Source: JACRLW01 sp050181465 (GTDB taxonomy: Bacteria > Planctomycetota > UBA1135 > UBA2386). From it: a stretch of 39,149 bases of DNA. The stretch is from contig JBFXDD010000039.1 in assembly GCA_050181465.1 (NCBI GenBank), positions 1-39,149 of the forward strand, read 5' to 3'. Positions 16,402 through 24,902 of the stretch are shown in pieces. The notes beneath the pieces were generated by a model. The model saw only the letters and a list, made by a program, of their open reading frames with translations. It was not told the origin of the DNA and searched no databases. Made by a program: the position numbers and the translations under genes. Each line of letters opens with the position of its first letter. Position 1 is the stretch's first letter.

Positions 16402-17001
16402 ATGGCAGTCCTCGTCGGCAAGCAGGCTCCCGATTTCAAAGCCACCACCGTCATGCCGGACGGCAGTTTCAAGGAGATGTCCCTCTCCGAGCACCGCGGC
16501 AAGTACGTGGTCCTGTTCTTCTACCCACTCGACTTCACCTTCGTGTGCCCGTCCGAGATCATCGCCTTCCACAACAAGGTCGCTGAGTTCAAGGCGCGCA
16601 ACTGCGAGTTGATCGGCGTATCCGTCGATTCGCACTTCTCGCATGCCGCGTGGCGCAACACCCCGGTCGACAACGGCGGCATCGGTGCGATCGGCTACCC
16701 GCTCGTCGCGGACCTGACCAAGTCGATCTCGGCCAACTACGACGTCCTGACCGGCAACGGTGCGGTCGCCTTCCGCGGATTGTTCCTCATCGACAAGAAC
16801 GGCATGGTTCGGCATCAGATCGTCAATGATCTGCCGCTCGGCCGAAACGTCGATGAAGCGATTCGCATGGTCGACGCTCTCCAGTTCCACGAGCAGCACG
16901 GCGAGGTTTGCCCGGCCAACTGGCGCAAGGGCAAGGACGGCATGAAGGCCGACGCCGCGGGTGTCGCGAAGTACCTCGCGGCCCACGCGAAGGAGCTCTG
17001 A
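16402..17001 (+). CDS. Typical 2-Cys peroxiredoxin (AhpC/TSA family)
   Basis: Peroxiredoxins reduce hydrogen peroxide and organic peroxides in the cytoplasm using a reactive Cys. The peroxidatic Cys49 is in FTFVCPSE and the resolving Cys170 in GEVCPANW, so this is a typical 2-Cys (Prx1/AhpC-type) enzyme that works as a disulfide-linked dimer. The conserved SVDSHFSHAAW and the YPLVAD strand are present. At 199 aa it is normal full length. The ATG at 16402 is preceded by AAGGAA and is the only start giving a family-like N-terminus (MAVLVGKQAPDFKA). The frame upstream is Arg-rich and non-coding. No reductase gene (AhpF, thioredoxin) is adjacent. The AhpD-like protein at 19094 is nearby but separated by another gene. 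Confidence 0.96.
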   Translation: MAVLVGKQAPDFKATTVMPDGSFKEMSLSEHRGKYVVLFFYPLDFTFVCPSEIIAFHNKVAEFKARNCELIGVSVDSHFSHAAWRNTPVDNGGIGAIGYPLVADLTKSISANYDVLTGNGAVAFRGLFLIDKNGMVRHQIVNDLPLGRNVDEAIRMVDALQFHEQHGEVCPANWRKGKDGMKADAAGVAKYLAAHAKEL

Positions 17002-17109
17002 GACCGATCGCGGCGGGGGTTCGGCGCCGCCGCGCCGCTCCCGTCCAAGTCCCGTCGCGAGCATGTTAGCCTGTGCGGGTCGATCGCGTTCTCCCTCGCT
17101 CGACCCGCC

Positions 17110-18885
17110 ATGTTCCGTGTCTCCTGCGCTCTCGCGTCGATCGCACTGGCTTCGAGCCTCATCGCACAGAATTCGTGCGCGGACGGAGGGCTCGGAAGTC
17201 CGATCGCGAGCGTCGAACTCGACGCCCTCACCGGCAATCAAGGCCATCTCGGTCTCGAGCGAGTCGGTTCCGCTTTCTACGTGAGCGCGCGCGGAGTCGG
17301 TGCGCTCCCGCCGCACCAGATCTACGTCATCGACGACAACGGCACCTTGCTGCGGAGCTTCTCACAGCCCGCCGCCGCCAACGGATCCTTCTGGGGCATG
17401 CGCGACCTGACGACCGACGGCCTCGTGCTGATCGGCGGCGACGAGTTCACGCTGCACGCCTTCGACACCAACGGCGCGAGCGTGAGTCAGGTCACCGCCG
17501 CGAACGGGCTTCGGCCGCTCGGCAACTTCCAAGGCAGCGCGGCGCACGCGATCGTCGGCACGTTCCGTGGGGTGGCCTTCGATCCTGCCGGCGACGCCGG
17601 CAACGGTTCGTTCTTCACCGCCAGCTACGGCAGCCCGATCGTGGAGATGACCCTCGCGGGCAGTGTCCTGCGCCAGATTCCGAATTCGGTGGGCTGGTCG
17701 GCGTTCGGTCTCGCGCTCGATCGCGCCGCCAACAGCCTGTGGGTCTTCGGTGACTCCAGCGGCGGAGACGTGCTCGAGATCGATCTCGCGACGGGCACGA
17801 CCACCGGTCGCTCGATTGGACTAGAGGCCGTCGCCGGCGGCTTGACTCTCTGGAGCGATGGGTTGCGGACGAAGCTCGCGGCGCTGGATCAGTCCGGCCC
17901 CGACCGCATTCGTGTTCACTCCCTTCGCGCCGTCCGCACGGTGGGCGACGGACTCGTGATGGAGACGTCGATCGACGGCGGCCCGTTCCGCCGCGAGTAC
18001 CAGACGATGAGCTTCGGTGCGCAGACGCTCGCGTTTCGTGCGGTCGGAACACCGACGAATGCTCCCGCAGCGTGCTTCCTCAACGTCGGCGGCGACGCGC
18101 TCGCCTGTGGCTCCCTGCTCGGCTTCGGGTCGAGCTTCCAGAGTCTCGCGGACTTCGTAGTCGTCAGCGCTGCGACCGTGCCGAGCGGCATCGCGCTCGA
18201 CTTCCCGATCGTCGCCGGTGCGACGATCACGCTGCCGCTGTCCATCTTGCCGACGCTCGGGGCGTGGCGCGCGCAGACGATCTGGATCGATCCGCGCGTC
18301 CCGTCGGGCTTCGTTCCCTTGATCGCGACCAACGAAGTCGAGGTCGATCTCGATCTGCGCGCTCCGCTCGGGATCCTCGTCGAGGCCTTCGGTGAGAACA
18401 GCTTCAACAACATCAGCACGAGCGGATTCTTCGCGGTGATGAACCCGAGTGCGATCGCCATCACGCGGCTGTCGTTGCGATCGGTCGGCGGCATGGTCTT
18501 CGACGTCGATCAAGTCGGCATGGCCGAGCGATTCGACGCCGGCAACAGCGGAGTGCCCGGATGTGTCGGGACCTTTCGCAACGGCAGCGACGTCGCCGCC
18601 GGCCTCGACTATTCCGTCACCGGTAACGCGCCCTGCGACCCGGCGGCGCGATCGGGCTTCACGCTCGGTCAGAACGGCACGTTCCTTCAGTTCCAATTCC
18701 AAGGCAACCGCTTCGCCAACGGTGTTCGCTTCGAGTTCGACTGCGATACCGACGGCGGTGCCGGCGTGGACGGCTGGGCGATGGCCGGCATGGTGGTCGA
18801 AATCGACCTGGCCAACGGCGAACGTCGCAGCGCGACGATCGCCGTCGATGCGCTCACGGCATGGCGAGCGTTCGCGACCCTTTGA
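17110..18885 (+). CDS. Large exported protein of unknown function, propeller-like N-terminal half
   Basis: The 591-aa product has a signal peptide (MFRVSCALASIALASSLIAQN). The N-terminal half looks like a beta-propeller or NHL-style repeat: short strands with GLERVGSAFYVSARG, IYVIDDNGTLLRSF, GLVLIGGDEFTLHAFDT, GVAFDPAGDAGNGSFFTAS and GLALDRAANSLWVFGD. The C-terminal half is rich in Gly, Ala and Val, with three Cys pairs possible (for example PGCVGTF, CDPAARSG, FEFDCDTDGGAGVDG). I recognise no named domain and no catalytic motif. It is a secreted or cell-surface protein by its leader. It stands alone, and the palindromic repeat copy B begins 22 bases after its stop. Confidence 0.82.
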   Translation: MFRVSCALASIALASSLIAQNSCADGGLGSPIASVELDALTGNQGHLGLERVGSAFYVSARGVGALPPHQIYVIDDNGTLLRSFSQPAAANGSFWGMRDLTTDGLVLIGGDEFTLHAFDTNGASVSQVTAANGLRPLGNFQGSAAHAIVGTFRGVAFDPAGDAGNGSFFTASYGSPIVEMTLAGSVLRQIPNSVGWSAFGLALDRAANSLWVFGDSSGGDVLEIDLATGTTTGRSIGLEAVAGGLTLWSDGLRTKLAALDQSGPDRIRVHSLRAVRTVGDGLVMETSIDGGPFRREYQTMSFGAQTLAFRAVGTPTNAPAACFLNVGGDALACGSLLGFGSSFQSLADFVVVSAATVPSGIALDFPIVAGATITLPLSILPTLGAWRAQTIWIDPRVPSGFVPLIATNEVEVDLDLRAPLGILVEAFGENSFNNISTSGFFAVMNPSAIAITRLSLRSVGGMVFDVDQVGMAERFDAGNSGVPGCVGTFRNGSDVAAGLDYSVTGNAPCDPAARSGFTLGQNGTFLQFQFQGNRFANGVRFEFDCDTDGGAGVDGWAMAGMVVEIDLANGERRSATIAVDALTAWRAFATL

Positions 18886-18907
18886 GCGCATTCCGAGCCC
18901 GGGCTCG

Positions 18908-19083
18908 CCCGGACTCCTCGCGACCGTCTGCTGCGATCGCCACAAGTCGCGCCCGGCGTCGTCGCTGCGTCGGCTCCTCCCTAGCAGCTTAGCTACGGCT
19001 ACGCTTCGGTCGTCGACCGACGCAGCTCCTTGCCGGACATCGACCTGCGGCGATCTCGCGACGACGTTCACGAGGAGTCCGAG
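18908..19083. repeat. 176-nt imperfect palindrome, repeat copy B
   Basis: This is the same length as copy A at 7705-7880 and matches it at about 91% of positions by hand alignment. The outer arms pair at 18 of 21 positions. Two arm positions differ from copy A in a compensatory way (A-T to C-G and T-A to C-G). Two further arm positions are unpaired in copy A and paired here. It fills the gap between the stop of the exported protein at 18885 and the end of the convergent AhpD-like gene at 19094, so here it could end transcription from both sides. Confidence 0.85.
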
Positions 19084-19093
19084 CTAGTGGCGA

Positions 19094-19657
19094 TCACCTC
19101 GACGCGGCGGAGGGCTCCCAAGCAAACGGTTGGAAGGCGGTGTCGAGCGGGGTCTTTGCGATGTGGTTGACGTAGTTGGAGAGGGTCTTCATCGCCACCA
19201 CGGTGACGACCTCCAGCACGTTCTGGTTGGTGAAGCCGGCGGCGCGGAACTCCTCGAGTGCGGCGGTTGGAACCAAGCCGCGATGTTCGACGACCGCGGT
19301 CGTGAACTCGTGCAACGCCAAGAGTCGCGGTTCGGTCTGCGGCGTGCCGTTTCGCGCCGCGGTGATCACGCTGTCGGCGATCTTCTCGCCCTTCGCGATC
19401 GCGGTGTGCGCTGCCATGCAGTAGGTGCAACCGTTGGCTTGATTGACCGCGAACCACGCGACGTGGCGCTCTGCGGGCGTGAAGCTCGACTTGCCGACGG
19501 CCTGTGCGAGGGACATGTAGGACGCCAGCGCGGCGGGAGCGTCTGCCATCACGGCGAGGAGGTTGGGGATGCGTCCGAAGGCTTGCTTGGCACCTTCGAG
19601 GTAGGGACGGCTCTCGGCGGGTGCGGTGGTGAGATCGTGAACTTGGAAGTCGGTCAT
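19094..19657 (-). CDS. AhpD-like / carboxymuconolactone decarboxylase-family protein
   Basis: The 187-aa product belongs to the AhpD-like fold (CMD family). The redox motif is GCTYCMAAH (C77, C80, H84), as in alkylhydroperoxidase D, so a thiol-based peroxidase or reductase role in the cytoplasm is likely. The start at 19657 gives MTDFQVHDLTT, a normal family N-terminus; an upstream ATG at 19744 would add 29 odd residues and run across the candidate operator. The divergent gene is a TetR regulator, a common arrangement in which the regulator controls the enzyme. It is not next to an AhpC, so a partner other than AhpC is likely. Confidence 0.92.
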   Translation of the reverse strand: MTDFQVHDLTTAPAESRPYLEGAKQAFGRIPNLLAVMADAPAALASYMSLAQAVGKSSFTPAERHVAWFAVNQANGCTYCMAAHTAIAKGEKIADSVITAARNGTPQTEPRLLALHEFTTAVVEHRGLVPTAALEEFRAAGFTNQNVLEVVTVVAMKTLSNYVNHIAKTPLDTAFQPFAWEPSAASR

Positions 19658-19672
19658 GGTCGCCGCTGGTTC

Positions 19673-19704
19673 GAAACTTAGACCGAATGGTTCCAGAAAG
19701 TTTC
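19673..19704. promoter_or_regulatory. Candidate TetR operator (dyad) between divergent genes
   Basis: In the 107-base gap between the AhpD-like and TetR starts there is an inverted repeat with perfect 7-base arms: GAAACTT (19673-19679) and AAGTTTC (19698-19704), 18 bases apart. Inside it ACCGAATGGT has a short ACC/GGT symmetry. The block is more AT-rich than its surroundings. TetR-family regulators usually bind such dyads in the shared promoter. Which of the two symmetries matters is unknown. Confidence 0.4.
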
Positions 19705-19764
19705 CGGACGTGCCGATCGGGTGAGGTCGTAGCACGACGGCCATTCGCTACGGTGGCGATCGCC

Positions 19765-20358
19765 ATGTCCCGCGGACCACAGAAGAGCTTCGATCCGAAC
19801 GTCGCGCTATCGCGCGCAATGGAGGTGTTCCGGGACCGCGGCTACGCCGGCGCCGGCATCCGCGATCTGCTCGACGCGATGGGGATCTCCAGGAAGAGCC
19901 TCTACGACACCTTCGGAAGCAAGGAGGACCTCTACGTCCGAGCGCTCGTGGCCTATGCCGATTCGTTGCTGACCGACCTCGAGTCCGCGCTAGACCGCGG
20001 CAGCTCGCCGTTCGCCGCGCTTCGCGCGGTGCTCGCGCAGAAGGAGCAGTCGGCACTGGATCCCGAGGCCAGCGCCTGCCTGCTCGGCGTGGGTGCTGCG
20101 CAAACCGGACCCGAGGAACCCCGCATTCAGCGGGCCCTGCGCGAGCACCTGCAGCGCGTCGAGAATGCGTTCACCCGCGCCATCGGGCGTGCGCGCGACC
20201 GCGCCGAGATTCTCGCGGACGTCGATCCTCACCACCTGGCCTGCGCGCTGCTTGCCGCGATTCAGGGGCTCGGCATTCTCGGTCGGACCGGGTTGGTCCA
20301 ACGGCGCGATCGAGGCGTGCTCACGGGAATGATCGACGCGGTGAAGTCGCGCGGCTGA
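19765..20358 (+). CDS. TetR/AcrR-family transcriptional regulator
   Basis: The 197-aa product has an N-terminal TetR helix-turn-helix: AMEVFRDRGYAGAGIRDLLDAMGISRKSLYDTFGSKEDLY spans about residues 18-57, with the typical SLYDTFGSK recognition-helix end. The C-terminal domain (about 60-197) is the helical ligand-binding and dimer part. The sequence resembles the subgroup that controls adjacent oxidoreductase or efflux genes. The ATG at 19765 is chosen because residues before it in the open frame (from 19687) cross the operator. It is divergent from the AhpD-like gene, and a local autoregulatory repressor role is the simplest reading. The ligand is unknown. Confidence 0.93.
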   Translation: MSRGPQKSFDPNVALSRAMEVFRDRGYAGAGIRDLLDAMGISRKSLYDTFGSKEDLYVRALVAYADSLLTDLESALDRGSSPFAALRAVLAQKEQSALDPEASACLLGVGAAQTGPEEPRIQRALREHLQRVENAFTRAIGRARDRAEILADVDPHHLACALLAAIQGLGILGRTGLVQRRDRGVLTGMIDAVKSRG

Positions 20359-21846
20359 TCAATCATCTCCCGCGAAGTACTTCGCCCGGATCCACTCCGG
20401 TTGGAATCGATCCGGGGCGCGCGGGTGTCCGGTGAGGTCGATGAGCTGGGGAAGGCGACGCGCAGGTTGAAGCGGCGCGCGATCCGCGACGGACGTCTGC
20501 CACTCTCGCATACGCGCGAGCATCGACTCGATCCGCGGAGCATGGGCAGGGTCGTTCGCCAGATCGGTGATCTCGTGCGGATCGATCGAGAGATCGAAGA
20601 GCTGGAGCTTGCCGGTCTTCGGGAAGAGCAGCAGCTTGTAGCGGGAGTCGCGGAGCGCGCGCTGGTTGTCTCGATACATCAGGAAGAGGTCGTCCCTCGA
20701 TGCGGTCGACCCGGCCCGAAGTGCCGTGGTTCCGTTCCGGCCGTCGAGACCATCCGGGAGCGGCAACCCGGCGAGCGACGTGAGCGTAGGGAAGACGTCG
20801 AAGAGGTAGGTCAACGAGTCGGTCGTCTCCGGCGACAGCCCGGGACCGGTGATGGACAGCGGACAGCGCATCGAGTGGTCGTAGAGGCTCTGCTTGCCGA
20901 GCAAGCCGTGACTGCCCAGCGCCAGTCCATGGTCGGCGGCGAACACGACGATCGTGTTCTCGCGAAGTCGCAATCGATCGAGGGTGCCCAGAATCCTGCC
21001 GATCCAGTGATCGAGGTCGTGCACGAGTGCCTGATAGTCTGCGAGTTGTTCACGGACGACTTCCGGCCGTCGAGGCCAACCCGCGAGCTGCTCGTCGCGA
21101 ACGAGGAGTGTGTCTTCTCCGATGTTCCAGCCGTGTTGCGCCCGAAAGTTCGGGGGTAGCGGCGGCAAGTCCGATGCGGCACGTCGTTCGATTCGCGTCG
21201 GTGGATCGCGGGGATCGTGCGGCGCGGTGAACGCGACGTAGCAGAAGAACGGTCCGCCGCCGGGGCTCGCGGCCAGCTCGATTTGACGAATCGCTGCCTC
21301 CGCGAACAGCTGCGTCGAGTGCGCATGCCCTGTCACGGTCGGCGTGAAGTTCCCGCTCGAGAAGTCGACCACGGGGACGGCGCGGTGGTCTGCCATCCCG
21401 CCGAAGAAGATCGATTCGCCCTTGTCGAAGCTGCGTGTGAACGAGCCACGGCCGTTGTGCCACTTACCGGTCGCGAAGGTGTTCCAGCCGTGTGCACGAA
21501 ACCACTGCGGCATCGTGACGTGTTCGGCCATGTCGTCGGGAACACGAGTCAGCGCTCGGCCGGTCATGAACATCGCGCGCGACGGTGCGCAGACCGCGCC
21601 GTGGCGCGATCCCATGCAGTAGTTGGCGGTGAAGCGGACGCCGGCCTCCGCGAGGGAATCGATGTGCGGCGTCACGCCGTCGGGACCGCCGAATGCACCG
21701 ACCGCGTCGCTGCGGAGGTCGTCCGCGAGCAGGATGAGGACATTCGGCCGCTGCGCCTGCGCCTCGATCGAACTCGTCATGAGGACGGCTGCGAGGACGA
21801 CCAGCGCGATGGCCACGCAGCGGCGACTCGGCGCGAACGCGAACAT
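20359..21846 (-). CDS. Secreted type I sulfatase
   Basis: The 495-aa product is a single-domain S1 sulfatase. The signature is CAPSR at C86-R90 (AVCAPSRAMFMTGR), with Cys86 the residue that becomes formylglycine. The metal site includes ADD at 41-43 and AADHGLALGSHG, and the GKQSLYDHSMR region follows. The signal peptide is from the ATG at 21846 (MFAFAPSRRCVAIALVVLAAVL..., cleavage near EAQAQ). The frame is open to 22158, but that extra N-terminus is antisense-like and Arg-rich. The start overlaps the stop of the VOC gene by one base (TGATG), so it is translationally coupled. It differs in layout from the other sulfatase at 1310 (no LamG tail) and is probably of another S1 subfamily. Substrate unknown. 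Confidence 0.95.
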   Translation of the reverse strand: MFAFAPSRRCVAIALVVLAAVLMTSSIEAQAQRPNVLILLADDLRSDAVGAFGGPDGVTPHIDSLAEAGVRFTANYCMGSRHGAVCAPSRAMFMTGRALTRVPDDMAEHVTMPQWFRAHGWNTFATGKWHNGRGSFTRSFDKGESIFFGGMADHRAVPVVDFSSGNFTPTVTGHAHSTQLFAEAAIRQIELAASPGGGPFFCYVAFTAPHDPRDPPTRIERRAASDLPPLPPNFRAQHGWNIGEDTLLVRDEQLAGWPRRPEVVREQLADYQALVHDLDHWIGRILGTLDRLRLRENTIVVFAADHGLALGSHGLLGKQSLYDHSMRCPLSITGPGLSPETTDSLTYLFDVFPTLTSLAGLPLPDGLDGRNGTTALRAGSTASRDDLFLMYRDNQRALRDSRYKLLLFPKTGKLQLFDLSIDPHEITDLANDPAHAPRIESMLARMREWQTSVADRAPLQPARRLPQLIDLTGHPRAPDRFQPEWIRAKYFAGDD

Positions 21847-22484
21847 CACGTCAGCTCGATGTCGATCTCGGTGTTCTCCTCGGCGGGCTGGGTGGCCTTC
21901 GCGCGCTTCTTGTCCTTCTTGCTGCTCTTCGACGAGGGCGTGGACTCGATCGACTCCGCGCCGACCGGAGATTCCGACTCCGCCACCGGCGGTGCTTCGA
22001 ATTCCGCATTCGCGGTGGCTGCCTGGTCCGCGGCGACTTGCGTGTAGAAGATCAGCGTGTACCCGTCGGGATCGGTCACCACCATCTCGCGCAGGCCGTA
22101 GAACTGCGTCTTCGGCGCGAGATCGGGCTTGACGCGGCGCTTCTTCAGCAGGGCGCAATAGGCATCGACGTCCTCGATGCAGAGGAACACGCTCACACCC
22201 ACGCCGTGCACACTGCGCTGGAAGCGTCGCGCATGCTCGGCCCAGAACTCGCCGGCCTTCTTGTCGTGCGCACCGATGACCTTCTTCGCTTCCTTCGGCG
22301 ACATCGCCTGACCCAGCATTACCGATTGCCCGCCGAGGTGCATGCTCACGTGCAACGGCTTCTTCTCGTCAGGCCAAGAGTCGGTGACGGTGAAGCCAAG
22401 TTTGTCGCGGTAGAACTTCAGCGACTTCTTGACGGACTCGACGGAGAAATGGACCGACATCGTGGCCGGGGTGGGTGTGCTCAT
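21846..22484 (-). CDS. VOC/glyoxalase-superfamily protein with charged C-terminal tail
   Basis: The 212-aa product contains one vicinal-oxygen-chelate domain in about residues 5-140: SVHFSVESVKKSLKFYRDKLGF at the start, VGVSVFLCIEDVDAY in the middle and MVVTDPDGYTLIFY at the end. A full metal site is not certain. It is cytoplasmic, having no leader. The last 60 residues are a low-complexity tail, first Glu/Ser/Pro-rich, then a Lys-rich patch (SSKKDKKRAK), then acidic again. Such a tail is unusual for the family. Start chosen at 22484 (MSTPTPATM), where a GGATGGTG-like site lies at suitable distance; an ATG at 22496 is also possible. Its stop is coupled to the sulfatase start. The functional link to a secreted enzyme is not clear. 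Confidence 0.85.
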   Translation of the reverse strand: MSTPTPATMSVHFSVESVKKSLKFYRDKLGFTVTDSWPDEKKPLHVSMHLGGQSVMLGQAMSPKEAKKVIGAHDKKAGEFWAEHARRFQRSVHGVGVSVFLCIEDVDAYCALLKKRRVKPDLAPKTQFYGLREMVVTDPDGYTLIFYTQVAADQAATANAEFEAPPVAESESPVGAESIESTPSSKSSKKDKKRAKATQPAEENTEIDIELT

Positions 22485-22538
22485 GAGGAGCACCATCCTC
22501 GCGATTCGCCAGCGTCCGCGCGAGTGGCTTCCGACGTC

Positions 22539-22946
22539 TCAGCGCTCGGTGACGGACAGCGTGCGCCAACGGCCGTCGACCAGTTCGACGTCCGACTCGA
22601 GCGTCTTGGTGACTCCCGGGTTGGCGGTGGTGCTGCCCTCGCTCGCGGTCGCCGTGAGCCGGACCGTCTGCGAGTCCATCGGCTCAGCGGCGATCGCCAC
22701 CTGCACGCGACCGATGGTGATTCGTTCGGCGAAGCGCATGGGGCGATCGTTCAAGCGTGCGATCAGCGTCGCGAGTCCGCCCTCCGCTGCGACCCGGACC
22801 TCCGCCTTCGTGGTGTGAAGGCGACCGGCGACGGCGGCGACCGCGGTCCGGTTGGTGAGCGTCGTGGTGAGCGAACCGACCACGACCACCAGGAGCATGG
22901 CGACGATCAGCGCGGCGCCGGATTCCGAAGGCGACTTGACGTTCAT
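22539..22946 (-). CDS. Pseudopilin-like protein (GspK/PilX type)
   Basis: The 135-aa product has a short leader and a hydrophobic helix SGAALIVAMLLVVVVGSL (about 9-26), with a prepilin peptidase-like site after Gly10. It lacks the Glu at position +5 of the mature form, as in GspK-type minor pseudopilins; PilX is an alternative. At this length it is much shorter than a full GspK. It begins with an ATG overlapping the previous stop (ATGA) and has AGGGGAAGGTG before its start. It is the last gene of the secretion cluster. Confidence 0.75.
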   Translation of the reverse strand: MNVKSPSESGAALIVAMLLVVVVGSLTTTLTNRTAVAAVAGRLHTTKAEVRVAAEGGLATLIARLNDRPMRFAERITIGRVQVAIAAEPMDSQTVRLTATASEGSTTANPGVTKTLESDVELVDGRWRTLSVTER

Positions 22947-23407
22947 CGGGCACCTTCCCCTCGTCCCGCGACGATGCGATGGAGTTCGAGCACCCGGTTC
23001 GTGCCGGGCTTCTCGACCACCAGTTGCACGGCATGCCGGCGACCTGAGGTGGTGATCTCCAGGTGCTTCACCTGTCTCACGATCAGGGAGGGTTCGCCGT
23101 GTGCGATGCGCACGGCTTGGCCGTCTCGGACCGACCAGGCGACCGCACGATGGTCGACGGTGATCGTGGTGTTCTCCCCGGCGGGGCGGACCGAACTCGC
23201 GGCACGTAGATCGGCGGCGAGCCGATCCAGCCCGACACGCCAGCCCTCGACCGCGTCGAGTTCCGCGACCGCCCGCGCGGTCGCCGTCTCTGCCCGTTTG
23301 GCGAGCCCGATCGCGGCGCCGGTGAGCACCACGGTGATGGCGACGGCTGTCATCAGCTCGACGAGTGTGAAGCCGGCTTGATGACGGTTCGTGGTCGGGG
23401 GGTTCAT
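22943..23407 (-). CDS. Pseudopilin with canonical prepilin motif (GspJ-like)
   Basis: The 154-aa product has a textbook prepilin N-terminus: AGFTLVELMTAVAITVVLTGA at about 11-31, with the cleavage Gly12 and the mature Glu at +5. It should be cut by a prepilin peptidase and assembled in a pseudopilus. The remaining 120 residues resemble GspJ-type minor pseudopilins in size and in the ATARAVAELDAVEGWRVGLDRLAADLR helix, but the exact letter is uncertain. The ATGA overlap on both sides makes it part of one operon. A strong GGAGG precedes the start. Confidence 0.82.
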   Translation of the reverse strand: MNPPTTNRHQAGFTLVELMTAVAITVVLTGAAIGLAKRAETATARAVAELDAVEGWRVGLDRLAADLRAASSVRPAGENTTITVDHRAVAWSVRDGQAVRIAHGEPSLIVRQVKHLEITTSGRRHAVQLVVEKPGTNRVLELHRIVAGRGEGAR

Positions 23408-23811
23408 CGTGCCCCTCCGTGATTCTGACGGGACACCAGGCGGCGGGTGCGTTCGGCGTCGGAGCCCAGCGGCTTCCAGGCGATCTCTACCGTGACCTCC
23501 AGCAGCCGATCGCTCAGCGGTGTCACGGTCTCGGCCGCCCGAATGCCGTCCAGATCGAATGGCATCGTGATCGGCGCAAAGGCGTGCGTGCCGACCTCGA
23601 TGTTCGGTGCGAGGCGCAGTTCATCGAGGCGCGACTCGAGTGCCTGGACCACCAGGAGTTCTTCGAGCGAGTGGCGCGAGTTCAGGCTGCCGGATCGTTC
23701 GCCTGCCAGAAGGCTGGTTGCGAGGACCGTCAGCACGAGCACGGCGACCAAGCTCTCCAACAGTGCGAAGCCGCGTTCTTCGGTTTGGAATGAGCCGGTC
23801 GGCGTCACCAT
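23404..23811 (-). CDS. Pseudopilin-like protein (GspI/PilV type)
   Basis: The 135-aa product has the prepilin-like segment ERGFALLESLVAVLVLTVLA (about 12-31), with Gly14 the probable cleavage residue and Glu at +5 of the mature form. Small size and the following helix fit a GspI-like minor pseudopilin; PilV is possible. Its start overlaps the end of the second F gene by 7 bases, and its stop shares ATGA with the next gene. A GAGGTGGAGG site precedes it. Confidence 0.78.
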   Translation of the reverse strand: MVTPTGSFQTEERGFALLESLVAVLVLTVLATSLLAGERSGSLNSRHSLEELLVVQALESRLDELRLAPNIEVGTHAFAPITMPFDLDGIRAAETVTPLSDRLLEVTVEIAWKPLGSDAERTRRLVSRQNHGGAR

Positions 23812-24893
23812 GCCTCCACCTCGGTTTGGATCGTCAGGAGTCGTTCGAAGACCATGGCGAACTGGGAAGCGATCAGCGCACCGATCACCACGATCACGGT
23901 CGGTTGGATGATGCCGAGCAGGCGATGAGTCATCCGCTCAACGCGACGGTCGCAGGCCGTGGCGGCGAGTCGCAGGCGCCGTGCCATCTCCGGCGGATCC
24001 GCTGCGATGGACAGCTCCGCCATCGCGACGGCGTAGTCCGGGAGGTTGGTGCGATGCCAGACTTCTTCGGGCATCGCGCCGGTGTTGGCCATGTCTCCCG
24101 CGTCGGCGACGGTCTTGCGCAGGTCCGAGAGACCGGTCGCGCGCGCGGAGCGTCGGAGGAGCTCACCCAACGGCATTCCAGCGCCGGCCAGCGCTGCGGA
24201 TGCGCGAAGCACGCGTGCCGAAGCAGCCGTGTAGACCATCTTGCCCACGTACGGCAGGCGCTGGGCGAAGCCGGAGAAGAGTCGATGGGCGCGACTGCGC
24301 ACCGTCGCGACGTTGCCGACGAGCGCGAACCCGAGCAGCGTCCACAGCCCGAGTGCGACCAAGTGGCCCGCGATGCTGGTGACGCCGGCTTGAAACCCCG
24401 GCCCGGAGTTGCGGAAGGTCTCGAAGAGCGAGCCGGTCGTGGCTTGCACGCCGACCAGGGAGACGGCGAGCAGAGCCGGATAGGCGAGCGCCATGGAGAG
24501 CTGATCTTGGCTCGACTGCACGCGATCCTCGGTTCCCGCGAGAGCTTCGAGGGTGAGCCGCTGCGCTGCTGTTCCCTCCGTGGACCGGATCGCCGCGAGA
24601 ACATCGCGCGGGATCGTTCCGCCAGGCATCGACGACGCGAGTGCCGATCCCACCGACTCCCCGCCGTCGAGTCGACGGCCGAGATCGGTCAAGGCCACGC
24701 GAAGAGCGCCACGCTCGGACTCCGCCATCCGTAGGATTGCCGGCGCGATGGGAACGCTGCGCCGGACTGCGGCCGCAATGATCTCGAACACTCGCGACCG
24801 CAACTCGCGCTGGGTTCGGCGCCGCATCGAGCTGTGCAGCAGTACGACCAGTGCGATGGTCGCGAGCAGGATTCCGGTGAGGACTGAATTCAT
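23805..24893 (-). CDS. gspF: GspF-like inner-membrane protein (second of two)
   Basis: The 362-aa product is a divergent GspF/PilC-type platform protein of type II secretion and type IV pili. It opens with a hydrophobic N-terminal segment (about 4-20), which most GspF proteins lack, then two cytoplasmic helical F domains. The first (about 40-150) shows DVLAAIRSTEGTAAQRL; the second is near 250-330. TM segments lie at about 135-160, 180-200 and at the C-terminal end (VIVVIGALIASQFAMVFERLL). It lies 9 bases after the first F gene, which it only partly resembles, so the pair may come from an old duplication or form a hetero-oligomer. A GAGGT site precedes its ATG. Confidence 0.82.
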   Translation of the reverse strand: MNSVLTGILLATIALVVLLHSSMRRRTQRELRSRVFEIIAAAVRRSVPIAPAILRMAESERGALRVALTDLGRRLDGGESVGSALASSMPGGTIPRDVLAAIRSTEGTAAQRLTLEALAGTEDRVQSSQDQLSMALAYPALLAVSLVGVQATTGSLFETFRNSGPGFQAGVTSIAGHLVALGLWTLLGFALVGNVATVRSRAHRLFSGFAQRLPYVGKMVYTAASARVLRASAALAGAGMPLGELLRRSARATGLSDLRKTVADAGDMANTGAMPEEVWHRTNLPDYAVAMAELSIAADPPEMARRLRLAATACDRRVERMTHRLLGIIQPTVIVVIGALIASQFAMVFERLLTIQTEVEAW

Positions 24894-24902
24894 GGAGCGA
24901 CC

